Of a DNA stretch of 64,000 nt, positions 48,813-58,484 are shown piece by piece. The notes beneath the pieces were generated by a model. It was given only the letters and a program-made list of their open reading frames with translations. It had not been told where the DNA came from and did no database searches. The translations under genes were made by a program, and so were the position numbers. Numbering within the stretch: position 1 is the first letter of the stretch; the number at the start of each line of letters is the position of its first letter. The DNA is from Ruegeria lacuscaerulensis ITI-1157 (GTDB taxonomy: Bacteria > Pseudomonadota > Alphaproteobacteria > Rhodobacterales > Rhodobacteraceae). The DNA is taken from positions 3,157,816-3,221,815 of the forward strand of contig GG704596.1 of assembly GCA_000161775.1 (NCBI GenBank), in the 5' to 3' direction.

Positions 48813-50324
48813 ATGCTCGACTTGACCTATGAACTGCCCAAACCCAAGACCATCGCCGGTGCCAAGCACGACTGGGAACTGGTGATCGGGATGGAGGTGC
48901 ACGCGCAGGTCTCGTCCAATGCCAAGCTGTTCTCGGGGGCCTCGACCAAATTCGGGGCCGAGCCGAATTCGAACGTGTCTTTCGTGGATGCGGCCATGCC
49001 GGGCATGTTGCCGGTGATCAACGAATTCTGCGTGGAACAGGCGGTGCGCACGGGCCTGGGCCTGAAGGCGCAGATCAACCTGAAATCGGCCTTTGACCGC
49101 AAGAACTATTTCTATCCCGACCTGCCGCAGGGCTACCAGATTTCCCAGCTGTATCACCCGATCGTGGGCGAAGGCGAAGTGCTGGTCGAACTGGGCGACG
49201 GCACCGCGCGCATGGTGCGCATCGAGCGCATTCACATGGAGCAAGACGCGGGCAAATCGATCCACGACATGGATCCGAACATGTCCTTCGTCGACCTGAA
49301 CCGCACCGGTGTCTGCCTGATGGAGATCGTCAGCCGCCCCGACATCCGCGGCCCGGAAGAGGCCGCCGCCTATATCGCCAAGCTGCGCCAGATCATGCGT
49401 TATCTGGGCACCTGCGACGGCAACATGCAGAACGGCAACTTGCGGGCCGACGTGAACGTGTCGATCTGCCGTCCGGGCGACTATGAAAAGTACATGGAAA
49501 CACAGGACTTTTCGTACCTGGGCACGCGTTGCGAGATCAAGAACATGAACTCGATGCGCTTCATCCAGCAGGCCATCGAGGTCGAGGCGCGCCGCCAGAT
49601 CGCCATCGTCGAGGCCGGCGGCAAGGTCGAGCAGGAGACCCGCCTGTATGATCCCGACAAGGGCGAGACGCGCTCGATGCGGTCCAAGGAAGAGGCGCAT
49701 GACTATCGCTATTTCCCCGACCCCGACCTGCTGCCGCTTGAGATCGAGCAGGCCTGGGTCGATGACATCGCAGCCAAGCTGCCCGAGCTACCGGACGAGA
49801 AAAAGGCCCGTTTCATCAAGGATTTCGGCCTGACCGATTATGACGCATCGGTGCTGACCGCCGAGGTTGAATCGGCCGTGTATTTCGAAGAGGTCGCCAA
49901 GGGCCGCAACGGCAAGCTGGCCGCGAACTGGGTCATCAACGAGCTGTTCGGCCGCCTGAAGAAAGACGACCGCGACATCACCGACTCGCCGGTTTCGCCC
50001 GCGCAGCTGGGCGGGATCATCGACCTGATCGCCTCGGACGCCATCTCGGGCAAGATCGCCAAGGAGCTGTTCGAGATCGTCTATACCGAAGGCGGCGACC
50101 CGGCGCAGATCGTCGAAGAGCGCGGCATGAAGCAGGTGACCGACACCGGTGCGATCGAGGCTGCTTTGGATGAGATCATCGCGGCCAACCCGGCCCAGGT
50201 CGAGAAAGCCAAGGTCAACCCGAAACTGGCCGGCTGGTTCGTCGGACAGGTGATGAAGGCCACCGGCGGCAAGGCCAACCCCAAGGCGGTCAACCAGTTG
50301 GTTGCGCAGAAGCTGGGCCAATAA
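48813..50324 (+). CDS. gatB: Aspartyl/glutamyl-tRNA amidotransferase subunit B
   Basis: 503-residue subunit of the GatCAB complex that converts Glu-tRNA(Gln), and often Asp-tRNA(Asn), to the amidated form using ammonia from GatA. Signatures: [13 protein letters not shown] near 20, [14 protein letters not shown] near 95, the long [11 protein letters not shown] region near 215, [13 protein letters not shown] near 300, and the C-terminal YqeY-like domain that contacts tRNA. ATG at 48813 has a GAGG site; an in-frame ATG lies four codons earlier. gatA and gatC are not in this window. Confidence 0.96.
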   Translation: MLDLTYELPKPKTIAGAKHDWELVIGMEVHAQVSSNAKLFSGASTKFGAEPNSNVSFVDAAMPGMLPVINEFCVEQAVRTGLGLKAQINLKSAFDRKNYFYPDLPQGYQISQLYHPIVGEGEVLVELGDGTARMVRIERIHMEQDAGKSIHDMDPNMSFVDLNRTGVCLMEIVSRPDIRGPEEAAAYIAKLRQIMRYLGTCDGNMQNGNLRADVNVSICRPGDYEKYMETQDFSYLGTRCEIKNMNSMRFIQQAIEVEARRQIAIVEAGGKVEQETRLYDPDKGETRSMRSKEEAHDYRYFPDPDLLPLEIEQAWVDDIAAKLPELPDEKKARFIKDFGLTDYDASVLTAEVESAVYFEEVAKGRNGKLAANWVINELFGRLKKDDRDITDSPVSPAQLGGIIDLIASDAISGKIAKELFEIVYTEGGDPAQIVEERGMKQVTDTGAIEAALDEIIAANPAQVEKAKVNPKLAGWFVGQVMKATGGKANPKAVNQLVAQKLGQ

Positions 50325-50344
50325 GGTCTTTCGGTTTGTACAGG

Positions 50345-50369
50345 CCGGGCAGCTGGGTTTGCCCGGTTT
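50345..50369 (+). terminator. Possible terminator after gatB
   Basis: Stem CCGGGCA/TGCCCGG (7 pairs, 8-base loop) followed by TTTGT. The stem is flanked on both sides by a direct repeat of GTTTGTACA. The T-run is short, so strength is uncertain. Confidence 0.5.
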
Positions 50370-50473
50370 GTACAAAGCTTTACCCGGAGTTCTTGACGCT
50401 CTCCGGGCCCGGGGCGGCGCTTGACTCGGGCCGCGGGTTGCGGCCTTTGTCTTCGCCAGAGAGGTGAGGTGCC

Positions 50474-51730
50474 ATGCAGAACAGATTTGACCAGGAACTG
50501 GAGGACCGGCTGGTCCGCTATGCGTCCATCGACAGCCAGAGCGACGAAAACTCGAGCACCACCCCCAGCACGGAAATCCAGTACGACATGCTGAACCTGC
50601 TGCGGCAGGAGCTGACCGAAATGGGCGCGCAGGACGTGACCATGACGGACTATGGCGTCGTTCTGGCCACCATTCCGGGCACCGCGCCGGGGCCAACCAT
50701 CGGCTTTCTGGCCCATGTGGACACCGCGCCGCAGTTCAAAGCGACCGGGATCAAGCCGCGGGTCATCAAGGGCTACAATGGCGGCGACATCACCTTTCCC
50801 GACGATCCGTCACTGGTGCTGTCCCCGGCCGAGCATCCCTATCTGGCCAGCAAGGTCGGTGACGACCTGATCACCGCCTCGGGCTCCACGCTGCTGGGCG
50901 CTGACGACAAGGCGGGCGTGTCGATCATCATGACGATGGCCCGGCACCTGCTGGCCGATCGGACGATCGCGCACGGACCGATCCGCATCGCCTTTACCCC
51001 CGACGAGGAAATCGGCCGCGGTGTGACCGAGGCGCTTCCCAAGGATCTGGGCGCCGACTTCGCCTATACGCTGGATGGTCAGCAACTGGGCGAGATCGAA
51101 TATGAAAGCTTCTCGGCCGACCGGGCGGTGATCCGGATCGAGGGCGTTTCGATTCACCCGGGCCTGGCCAAGGACAAGATGGTGAACGCGACTCACCTGG
51201 CCGCCAAGATCGTGCAGACGCTGCCGCAGGCCACCATGACTCCCGAAGTCACCGACGGGCGCGAAGGGTTCATCCATGTGACCGATCTGAACGGCGGCTC
51301 GTCCGAGATGGAGATCAAGCTGATCCTGCGCGATTTCGAGATGGACGGGCTGGAAGCCAAGGGCGAGCTGGTACGCAAGGTCTGCGACGCGGTGCAGGCC
51401 AGCGAACCGCGCGCCAAGATCAGCGTCGAGATCAGCCACCAGTACCGCAACATGCGCTATTGGCTGGAAAAGGACATGACACCGGTGGATCTGGCGCGCG
51501 AAGCCTGTCGGGACATGGGGATCGAGCCTGTCTCGGTCCCGATCCGGGGCGGCACCGACGGGTCGCGCCTGACCGAGTTCGGCACCCCCTGCCCCAACAT
51601 CTTTACCGGGATGCAATGCATCCACGGACCGCTGGAGTGGGTCTCGGTCCAGGACATGGCGGTGGCGACCGAGCTGTGCCTGAAGATCGTCGCTAGGGCG
51701 GCGCAGGGCGAAAGCAACAGTCAGGGCTGA
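50474..51730 (+). CDS. pepT: Peptidase T
   Basis: 418-residue M20B tripeptidase that removes N-terminal residues from tripeptides in the cytoplasm. Zinc-site residues: His81 and Asp83 in LAHVDTAP, bridging Asp144 in LGADDKAGV, catalytic Glu178 and metal Glu179 in PDEEIGRG. The C-terminal IRGGTDGSRLTEFGTPCPNIFTG motif is typical. It has a GAGAGGTGAG ribosome region just upstream. With the peptide importer, pepN and the aminopeptidase P-like gene, it adds to a peptide-rich theme in the window. Confidence 0.95.
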   Translation: MQNRFDQELEDRLVRYASIDSQSDENSSTTPSTEIQYDMLNLLRQELTEMGAQDVTMTDYGVVLATIPGTAPGPTIGFLAHVDTAPQFKATGIKPRVIKGYNGGDITFPDDPSLVLSPAEHPYLASKVGDDLITASGSTLLGADDKAGVSIIMTMARHLLADRTIAHGPIRIAFTPDEEIGRGVTEALPKDLGADFAYTLDGQQLGEIEYESFSADRAVIRIEGVSIHPGLAKDKMVNATHLAAKIVQTLPQATMTPEVTDGREGFIHVTDLNGGSSEMEIKLILRDFEMDGLEAKGELVRKVCDAVQASEPRAKISVEISHQYRNMRYWLEKDMTPVDLAREACRDMGIEPVSVPIRGGTDGSRLTEFGTPCPNIFTGMQCIHGPLEWVSVQDMAVATELCLKIVARAAQGESNSQG

Positions 51731-51813
51731 ATTTTGCCGGGCGTGAATATTTCGGTTCACTGCCCGGACCAGAGAGATACATTGCCCGCCATCAGGCAGT
51801 TCAGGAACCATTG

Positions 51814-52281
51814 ATGCAGCGTTACGAATACAAGGTCGTCCCGGCCCCGAAGAAAGGCACCAAGGCCAAAGGGGTCAAAACGCCCGAGGGGCGGTTTTCG
51901 CTTACCATCGAGCATGTGCTGAACGAGATGGGCGCCGAGGGCTGGGAGTATCAGCGGGCCGAATTGCTGCCCAGCGAAGAGCGGGTCGGACTGACCGGCA
52001 GCACCACGAACTGGCGCAACGTTCTGGTGTTCCGGCGCGCGGTCGAGACCGAAGTGCCGGACAACGAAGCCGTGGCCTTTCTGACCCCGCCCGACGCGGA
52101 TGACACGCCGTTGGCGCGCCCGATCCCCGGCCCCGAGACATCCGCTCCGGATGAACAGGTCACGGCCCCGGCCCGGATCGCGCAAGAGCATGACGACCCG
52201 CCATTGACTCTGAAGCCGGCACCGGAGGCCCCTGAACCCGAGGCCGATTCCAAGCCCGACAAGACCAAGCAGGACAGTTGA
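51814..52281 (+). CDS. DUF4177 domain-containing protein
   Basis: 155 residues. The N-terminal 60 form a DUF4177 domain: YEYKVVPAPKKG, VLNEMGAEGWEYQRAELLP and NVLVFRR. The last 85 residues are a low-complexity tail rich in Pro, Glu and Asp, and probably disordered. No function is known for the family. It lies 83 bases after pepT with an AGGAA site and may share its transcript. It converges on bolA across about 100 bases without a clear terminator. Confidence 0.85.
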   Translation: MQRYEYKVVPAPKKGTKAKGVKTPEGRFSLTIEHVLNEMGAEGWEYQRAELLPSEERVGLTGSTTNWRNVLVFRRAVETEVPDNEAVAFLTPPDADDTPLARPIPGPETSAPDEQVTAPARIAQEHDDPPLTLKPAPEAPEPEADSKPDKTKQDS

Positions 52282-52385
52282 GATCGTCGCGCCCGGCCGG
52301 TTTTCCGGGTGTCATGTCGGAGTGAATGCCGGCCGCGCTGCACCGCCGCCCGGCTGGTCCGCCTTGATCTTTAAAGAGGCCCGGG

Positions 52386-52640
52386 TCAGTCGCCGATGTC
52401 CAGCGCCAGCGCGTGGATGCGCGGCACGATGTCACCCAGCGCCTTGTGCACGGCGCGATGCCGAGCCACTCGGGATTGTCCGGCAAAGGCCGCGGCGCGG
52501 ATGCGGACGTTGAAATGGCTTTCGCCGCCTTCGCGGAATCCGGCATGGCCGCGATGGCTTTCGCTGTCGTCCACGACCTCAAGCTCGTAGGGGTCGAAAG
52601 CCGCCTGCAGGCGGGTGCGGATTTCTTCGGTCATGGTCAT
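52386..52640 (-). CDS. bolA: BolA family protein
   Basis: 84 residues with the BolA fold: TRLQAAFDPYELEVVDDSESHRGH, then FNVRIRAAAFAGQSRVARHRAVHKAL with the class signature around the conserved His. BolA proteins pair with monothiol glutaredoxins to handle iron-sulfur clusters and can act in transcription. The start at 52640 is chosen over one two codons further in. It is divergent from the J-domain gene, and a 17-base near-palindrome lies 13 bases upstream. Confidence 0.9.
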   Translation of the reverse strand: MTMTEEIRTRLQAAFDPYELEVVDDSESHRGHAGFREGGESHFNVRIRAAAFAGQSRVARHRAVHKALGDIVPRIHALALDIGD

Positions 52641-52652
52641 TTTCGTGCTCGT

Positions 52653-52669
52653 GGGCAAATTAATTGCCC
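52653..52669. promoter_or_regulatory. Palindrome between bolA and the J-domain gene
   Basis: GGGCAA-ATTAA-TTGCCC, perfect 6-base arms around an AT-only centre, lies in the 107-base divergent gap, 13 bases before the bolA start. It could be an operator or an early leader hairpin near the bolA ribosome site. Confidence 0.4.
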
Positions 52670-52747
52670 CGCCCCTCTTCTACTTTCGGTCACTTAGACT
52701 AAACTGCTGCCTCCGAGTCGAAAAGACGCGTTCATGAGGATGAGCAC

Positions 52748-53368
52748 ATGGTAAAACCTGATCCCTTCGGCTTCGACATCTCGGTGTCCAGCGCCAAGAA
52801 GAAAAATCCGCGCGGACGCCGGGGAATGTCGGGCGCATCCGAGACCTCGACCCGCGTCTGCGACCACGAGGGCTGCCAGGAGGCAGGGAAGTACCGCGCA
52901 CCCAAGGCGCCCGACGTGCTGGATGACTATTTCTGGTTCTGCCAGCAGCATGTGCGCGAGTATAACCAGAAGTGGAATTTCTTCGACGGCACCACCGAAG
53001 CCGAACTGAACGCGCAGCGGTCCAAGGACAAGGTGTGGGAGCGCACCACCCGGCCGATGACCGATCCCGAGGCGCGCGCCTGGGCCCGCTTGGGTATCGA
53101 GGACCCGCACCAGGTGCTGGGCGAGAAAGCCACCAAGAACCGGGGCCGCGAGACAACGGGCCGCCGCCTGCCGCCCACCGAACGCCGGGCGATCGAGATC
53201 CTCGAGGCCAAGGACACCTGGACCAAGGCCGAGGTCCGCAAGGCCTACAAGAAGCTGATCAAGGTGCTGCATCCCGACATGAACGGCGGCGACCGCAGCC
53301 AGGAAGAACAGTTGCAGGAAGTCGTCTGGGCCTGGGACCAGATCAAGGACAGCCGCAATTTCAAGTAG
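52748..53368 (+). CDS. J-domain protein (DnaJ-like)
   Basis: 206 residues. The C-terminal 60 form a J domain: AIEILEAKDTWTKAEVRKAYKKLIKVLHPD with HPD at 175-177, which stimulates DnaK-type ATPase. The N-terminal part carries CDHEGC, then FWFCQQH, a Cys/His set that could bind zinc. No glycine-rich or standard DnaJ zinc domain is present, so this is a specialised co-chaperone, not DnaJ itself. It lies upstream of cobS and cobT on the same strand, which suggests a link to cobaltochelatase assembly, but that is inference. Confidence 0.9.
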   Translation: MVKPDPFGFDISVSSAKKKNPRGRRGMSGASETSTRVCDHEGCQEAGKYRAPKAPDVLDDYFWFCQQHVREYNQKWNFFDGTTEAELNAQRSKDKVWERTTRPMTDPEARAWARLGIEDPHQVLGEKATKNRGRETTGRRLPPTERRAIEILEAKDTWTKAEVRKAYKKLIKVLHPDMNGGDRSQEEQLQEVVWAWDQIKDSRNFK

Positions 53369-53554
53369 CCGCCCCGGCGCGGCCATGGTTGACAGCCCGG
53401 CGGGCCTGTATCTCGGCCATCGGCATGGCGCCTGTAAGCAAAGCACCGGGCTTCGTCGATATGGCGACGGCTTTCCCTTGCCCTTGCCCGCAATATGTTG
53501 CACCACACACGGGTTCGACCCCGGTGAACGGGCCAAGGAATGAGGACAAGGCGC

Positions 53555-54541
53555 ATGGCTGACGGATCAATCGACATCAACGCAAAACCGACCGAAGAGA
53601 TCTCGGTCCGGGACGTGTTCGGCATTGACACGGACATGGTCGTCAAAGGCTTTGCCGAGCAGAGCGACCGGGTGCCGGCGATCGATCCGACCTACAAGTT
53701 CGACCCCGAGACCACGCTGGCGATTCTGGCCGGGTTCTCACACAACCGCCGGGTGATGATCCAAGGCTATCACGGGACCGGCAAATCGACGCATATCGAG
53801 CAGGTCGCCGCACGTCTGAACTGGCCTGCCGTTCGGGTGAACCTGGACAGCCACATCAGCCGGATCGACCTGATCGGCAAGGATGCGATCAAGCTGCGTG
53901 AAGGCAAACAGGTGACCGAGTTTCACGAGGGCATCCTGCCTTGGGCGCTGCGCAACCCGGTGGCCATCGTGTTCGACGAATACGATGCAGGCCGCGCCGA
54001 TGTGATGTTCGTGATCCAGCGGGTTCTGGAGCATGACGGCAAGCTGACCTTGCTGGACCAGAACGAGATCATCACGCCGAACCCCTATTTCCGCCTGTTC
54101 GCCACCGCCAACACCGTGGGTCTGGGCGACACCACCGGCCTGTATCACGGCGTGCAGCAGATCAACCAGGCGCAGATGGACCGCTGGTCTCTGGTGGCGA
54201 CGCTGAACTATCTCAGCCATGATGCCGAGGTGATGATCGTTCTGTCCAAGGCGCCGCATTACAACACCGAAAAGGGCCGCAAGACCGTCAGCCAGATGGT
54301 CACCGTGGCCGACCTGACCCGGACCGCGTTCATGAATGGCGATCTGTCCACGGTCATGAGCCCGCGCACCGTGATCAACTGGGCGCAGAACGCCGAGATC
54401 TTCCGCGATGTGGGCTATGCGTTCCGCCTGTCGTTCCTGAACAAGTGCGACGAGTTGGAGCGCGAAACGGTTGCCGAGTTCTATCAGCGGTGTTTTGATG
54501 AGGAACTGCCAGAAAGCGCCGCAAGCGTCAGCCTGGGGTGA
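53555..54541 (+). CDS. cobS: Cobaltochelatase subunit CobS
   Basis: AAA+ ATPase subunit (328 residues) of the aerobic cobaltochelatase that inserts cobalt into hydrogenobyrinic acid a,c-diamide in vitamin B12 synthesis. Walker A is GYHGTGKST at 71-79; Walker B is [11 protein letters not shown] near 136, and sensor-like FATANTVG near 186. The N-terminus [17 protein letters not shown] is typical of CobS. ATG at 53555 has AAGG upstream. It precedes cobT by 113 bases; cobN, the large subunit, is not in this window. Confidence 0.95.
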   Translation: MADGSIDINAKPTEEISVRDVFGIDTDMVVKGFAEQSDRVPAIDPTYKFDPETTLAILAGFSHNRRVMIQGYHGTGKSTHIEQVAARLNWPAVRVNLDSHISRIDLIGKDAIKLREGKQVTEFHEGILPWALRNPVAIVFDEYDAGRADVMFVIQRVLEHDGKLTLLDQNEIITPNPYFRLFATANTVGLGDTTGLYHGVQQINQAQMDRWSLVATLNYLSHDAEVMIVLSKAPHYNTEKGRKTVSQMVTVADLTRTAFMNGDLSTVMSPRTVINWAQNAEIFRDVGYAFRLSFLNKCDELERETVAEFYQRCFDEELPESAASVSLG

Positions 54542-54549
54542 TGCTGGAT

Positions 54550-54606
54550 TTGCGCCCGTGCCGGGCGCAATGCCTCCGGCGGGGATATTTTTGGCCAGAT
54601 GAAGGC
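54550..54606 (+). repeat. Hairpin plus GCCTCCGGCGGGG/ATATTTTT intergenic element
   Basis: A perfect 9-base stem TTGCGCCCG/CGGGCGCAA with loop TGC (54550-54570) follows the cobS stop. After it comes GCCTCCGGCGGGGATA, then a T-run and GGCCAGATGAA. From memory, near-identical stretches recur between genes in roseobacter genomes; that cannot be tested here. It also has terminator form and could partly separate cobS from cobT. A degenerate relative may sit after cobT. Confidence 0.5.
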
Positions 54607-54654
54607 GGAGCCGGTCGTCCCGGTCGGGCGGCGCTTGGGTGAGGGCTGAGAGAC

Positions 54655-56532
54655 ATGGTGCAGAAAAACGACAACCCTGCTGATCCGTTCAAGAAGGCCC
54701 TGGCCGAGGCCACCAAGGTGATGGCCGACGATCCGGACCTGTCGGTCAGCTATACTGTCGACCCGTCCGGTCTGTCGGGCGAGTCGATGCGCCTGCCGCA
54801 AGTGTCGCGCCGGATGACGCGCGAAGAGGTATTGCTGGCGCGCGGTACGGCGGATGCGCTGGCGTTGCAGCGCCGGTATCACGACGAGGCCACCCATGCC
54901 CGTTACGCCCCGCCGGGCGACATGGCCCGCGATCTGTACGAGGCGATGGAAACTGCTCGATGCGAAGCCATGGGCGCGCGCGACATGCCGGGCACCGCCA
55001 GCAATATCGACGTCAAGATCAATCACGAGGCGCTGCGGCGGGGCTATGACCAGTGCAAGCAGCCGTCCGAGGCTCCGCTGGCCGTCGCCGCGGGCTATCT
55101 GATCCGTCACCTGGCCACGGGGCGCGATCTGCCGCCTGCAGCCACGAATGTCATGGAACTGTGGCGCGGGTTCATCGAGGAACAGGCCGGCGGCACGTTG
55201 GAGAATCTGAACGAAATCCTGTCGGACCAGACCGCCTTTGCCAAATTCGCCCGCCAGGTGATCGACGATCTGGGCTATGGCGACCAGCTGGGCGAAGACC
55301 CGGACGCGCTGGACGAGGATCAGGAGGATCAGGCCGAGGAAGAGGCCGAGGAACAGCCCGACCCCGACAGCACCGGCCAGGACGAGCAGGACGAGCAGGA
55401 CGCCGACGCCACTCCGGAACAGACGCAGGAAGAGCAGCAGGACCAGTCTCAGGCGCAGGTCTCGATGGACGAGATGGCCGAGGACGAGATGGGCGAAGAG
55501 GCCGAGATGCCCGAGGGCGAAGCGCCGCTGGAGCCGCCTGCCCCACCGCCGGCGTCCGAGGCCGACCCGGACTACAAGGTCTATCTGAACACCCATGACG
55601 AGGAGATCGCCGCCGAGGAGCTGGCCGAGCCCGCCGAGCTGGAACGGCTGCGCGCCTATCTGGATCAGCAGCTGGAGCCGCTGAAGGGCGCCGTCAGCCG
55701 TTTGGCCAACAAGCTGCAGCGCCGTCTGCAGGCGCAGCAGAACCGCAGTTGGGATTTCGACCGCGAGGAAGGCATTCTGGATGCCGGTCGGCTGGCGCGG
55801 GTTGTCGCGAACCCCACGACACCGCTGAGCTTCAAGGTCGAGAAGGATACCGAGTTCCGCGACACCTTGGTGACGCTGCTGCTGGACAATTCCGGGTCGA
55901 TGCGGGGGCGCCCGATTTCCATCGCGGCGATCTGTGCCGATGTCCTGGCACGCACGCTGGAACGCTGCAACGTGAAGGTGGAGATTCTGGGCTTTACCAC
56001 GCGGGCCTGGAAAGGCGGGCAAGCGCGCGAGGCGTGGTTGAACGATGGCCGCCCACAGCAGCCCGGCCGGCTGAATGACCTGCGGCATATCGTGTACAAG
56101 GGGGCGGATGCGCCTTGGCGGCGGGCGCGGGCCAATCTCGGCCTGATGATGAAGGAAGGCCTGCTGAAGGAAAACATCGACGGCGAGGCGCTGGAATGGG
56201 CGCATCGGCGGATGCTGGCCCGGCGCGAGCAGCGCAAGATCCTGATGGTGATTTCGGACGGGGCTCCGGTAGATGATTCCACGCTCAGCGTGAACCCGGC
56301 GAACTACCTGGAGAAACACCTGCGTGACGTGATCGCCATGGTCGAAAAGCGCAAGATGGTCGAATTGCTGGCAATCGGGATCGGCCATGACGTGACCCGG
56401 TATTACGATCGTGCGGTGACGATCACCGATGTGGAACAGCTGGCCGGGGCGATGACCGAGCAGCTGGCCGCCCTGTTCGACAGCGACCCGCGCGCGCGGG
56501 CCCGCGTGATGGGCATTCGGAAGGCCAGCTAA
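54655..56532 (+). CDS. cobT: Cobaltochelatase subunit CobT
   Basis: 625-residue partner of CobS; together they form the chaperone-like rings that drive CobN. An N-terminal helical domain (1-210) is followed by a very acidic, Gln/Asp/Glu-rich region (about 220-310). The C-terminal von Willebrand A domain has the metal-binding DNSGSMRG, with Asp411, and the later [10 protein letters not shown] near 535. This order matches CobT and the related BchD/ChlD. The ribosome site is GAGGGCTGAGAG. A hairpin terminator follows. Confidence 0.95.
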   Translation: MVQKNDNPADPFKKALAEATKVMADDPDLSVSYTVDPSGLSGESMRLPQVSRRMTREEVLLARGTADALALQRRYHDEATHARYAPPGDMARDLYEAMETARCEAMGARDMPGTASNIDVKINHEALRRGYDQCKQPSEAPLAVAAGYLIRHLATGRDLPPAATNVMELWRGFIEEQAGGTLENLNEILSDQTAFAKFARQVIDDLGYGDQLGEDPDALDEDQEDQAEEEAEEQPDPDSTGQDEQDEQDADATPEQTQEEQQDQSQAQVSMDEMAEDEMGEEAEMPEGEAPLEPPAPPPASEADPDYKVYLNTHDEEIAAEELAEPAELERLRAYLDQQLEPLKGAVSRLANKLQRRLQAQQNRSWDFDREEGILDAGRLARVVANPTTPLSFKVEKDTEFRDTLVTLLLDNSGSMRGRPISIAAICADVLARTLERCNVKVEILGFTTRAWKGGQAREAWLNDGRPQQPGRLNDLRHIVYKGADAPWRRARANLGLMMKEGLLKENIDGEALEWAHRRMLARREQRKILMVISDGAPVDDSTLSVNPANYLEKHLRDVIAMVEKRKMVELLAIGIGHDVTRYYDRAVTITDVEQLAGAMTEQLAALFDSDPRARARVMGIRKAS

Positions 56533-56538
56533 GTTCGG

Positions 56539-56564
56539 CCTTGCCCCAGGCAGGAGTTTTTTTC
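56539..56564 (+). terminator. Rho-independent terminator after cobT
   Basis: Stem CTTGCC/GGCAGG (six pairs with one G-T, loop CCA) followed by AG and seven T. It lies 7 bases after the cobT stop. The next bases, CAGAAGGTGAA, resemble the tail of the element after cobS. Confidence 0.72.
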
Positions 56565-56617
56565 AGAAGGTGAATCCGCAGCGGACATTGACCCGCCGCG
56601 GAGTGAGGGAGATGCAG

Positions 56618-58408
56618 ATGTTCCAGTCATTCAAGGTGACGGCGCGGCCGGAACAGGGGCCGCCGCGCCTGACTGCGTTGCGGGCCCAATTGGAACGCGA
56701 AGGTCTGGACGGATTCCTGGTTCCGCGCGCCGATGCGCATCAGGGCGAATACGTCGCCCCCCGTGACGAACGACTGGCCTGGCTGACCGGGTTCACCGGC
56801 TCGGCCGGGTTCTGTGTGGCTTTGCGCGACGTGGCGGGTGTGTTCATCGATGGCCGCTACCGCACCCAGGTCAAAGCGCAGGTGGCGGATGTGTTCACTC
56901 CGGTGCCGTGGCCCGAGGTGTCTCTGGCGGACTGGCTGAAACAGCACCTGCCCCGCGGCGGCAAGGTCGGGTTCGACCCGTGGCTGCACGCGGCGGGACA
57001 GATCCGCGACACGCAGGCCGCTCTGGCCGGCAGCGGGATCGAGCTGGTGCGCTGTGACAATCTGGTCGACCGCATCTGGGTGGACCAGCCAGCGCCGCCG
57101 ATGAACCCGGCAAAGCCGCATCCGCTGGACTTCGCGGGCGAGAGCGCCGAGAGCAAGATTACACGTCTGGCAAAAGGTCTGGCGGACGCGGGGCGCAGCG
57201 CCGCCGTGATCACCTTGCCGGATTCGATCATGTGGCTGCTGAACATTCGCGGGTCGGATATCGCCTACAACCCGGTGGCGCACGGGTTTGCCATTCTGCA
57301 CGCCGATGGGCGGGTGGACTTGTTCATGGCGGCCCAGAAGCTGACCGGGCTGGACGACCATCTGGGGCCGCAGGTCTCGGTGCACCCGCCCGAGGCGTTT
57401 CTGGAGGCCGTCGACGCGCTGGAAGGCGCGGTTCAGGTGGACATGGGTACCGTGCCTCAGGCCGTGGTCGACGTGCTGTCCGAGCGCGCCGTGGATGGCG
57501 GCGACCCCTGCGCCCTGCCCAAGGCCTGCAAGAACGCGGCCGAGATCGCGGGCAGTGCCGCCGCGCATCTGCGCGACGCGGTGGCCGTGATCGAGACTCT
57601 GTGCTGGCTGGATGCGCAGGCGCCCGGCAGCGTGACCGAGACCGAGGTCGTCACCCGGCTCGAGGAAAACCGGCGGTGCGACGACGCGCTGCAGGACATC
57701 TCGTTCGACACGATCGCAGGCACCGGGCCGAACGGCGCCATCATGCACTATCGGGTGACGGAGGAGACCGACAGCCGGCTGGAAGACGGTCATCTGTTGG
57801 TTCTGGACAGCGGCGGGCAGTATCTGGATGGAACCACCGACATCACCCGCACGATTGCCATCGGAAGCGTCGGTGACGAGGAGAAGGCCTGTTTCACCCG
57901 CGTGCTGAAGGGGATGATCGCCATGTCGATGCTGCGCTGGCCGGTGGGGCTGGCCGGGCGTGATATCGAATGCGTGGCACGTATCCCGTTGTGGCAGGCG
58001 GGTCAGGATTTCAACCACGGAGTCGGTCACGGTGTCGGTGCCTATCTCAGCGTACATGAAGGCCCGCAGCGCCTGTCGCGCGTCAGCCATGTGCCGCTGC
58101 AACCTGGCATGATCCTGTCCAATGAACCCGGCTATTACCGCGAGGGCGCGTTCGGCATCCGGCTGGAAAACCTGGTGGTCGTGGAAGAAGCGCCAGCCCT
58201 GCCCGGCGGTGACGCCGAACGGGCGATGCTGTGCTGGCGCACATTGACCTATGTCCCGATCGACCGGCGCCTGATCGTGGCCGACATGCTGACGGCCGCG
58301 GAACGCGACTGGTTGAACGCCTACCATCGGGACGTTGCGGAAAAGATCCGCCCAAGGCTGTCGCCCGACGCGCAACTGTGGTTGGATGCCGCGACCGCAC
58401 CGCTGTGA
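56618..58408 (+). CDS. pepP: Aminopeptidase P family protein (Xaa-Pro aminopeptidase)
   Basis: 596-residue M24B enzyme of the long, three-domain type that releases N-terminal residues before proline. Two creatinase-like N-domains (to about 310) begin LEREGLDGFLVPRADAHQGEYV. The pita-bread catalytic domain carries the metal ligands: Asp in LVLDSGGQY and DITRT, His in FNHGVGHGVG, Glu in LSNEPGYY and GIRLENLV. A C-terminal extension completes the long form. The ATG at 56618 is seven bases after GAGGGA; ATG at 56612 is too close to it. Confidence 0.92.
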   Translation: MFQSFKVTARPEQGPPRLTALRAQLEREGLDGFLVPRADAHQGEYVAPRDERLAWLTGFTGSAGFCVALRDVAGVFIDGRYRTQVKAQVADVFTPVPWPEVSLADWLKQHLPRGGKVGFDPWLHAAGQIRDTQAALAGSGIELVRCDNLVDRIWVDQPAPPMNPAKPHPLDFAGESAESKITRLAKGLADAGRSAAVITLPDSIMWLLNIRGSDIAYNPVAHGFAILHADGRVDLFMAAQKLTGLDDHLGPQVSVHPPEAFLEAVDALEGAVQVDMGTVPQAVVDVLSERAVDGGDPCALPKACKNAAEIAGSAAAHLRDAVAVIETLCWLDAQAPGSVTETEVVTRLEENRRCDDALQDISFDTIAGTGPNGAIMHYRVTEETDSRLEDGHLLVLDSGGQYLDGTTDITRTIAIGSVGDEEKACFTRVLKGMIAMSMLRWPVGLAGRDIECVARIPLWQAGQDFNHGVGHGVGAYLSVHEGPQRLSRVSHVPLQPGMILSNEPGYYREGAFGIRLENLVVVEEAPALPGGDAERAMLCWRTLTYVPIDRRLIVADMLTAAERDWLNAYHRDVAEKIRPRLSPDAQLWLDAATAPL

Positions 58409-58484
58409 CATGACAGTGTTACATGGGCGGGTAGACTTCAGGCCGGAATGATCAAAGGCCGCGACGACGAGGGAAGGAGCAGAA

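Noticed and set aside
53395..53425. TTGACA followed by TATC before cobS as a promoter
   Set aside because: The spacing is only 14 bases and the -10 match is poor.
53505..53535. GGGTTCGACCCCGG, which looks like a tRNA T-arm, before cobS
   Set aside because: The T-stem has a mismatch and no acceptor, D or anticodon arm can be built around it. It is probably chance.
55300..55520. Purine-rich repeated triplets inside cobT
   Set aside because: They encode the acidic Glu/Asp/Gln linker expected in CobT, so this is protein low complexity and not a DNA repeat element.
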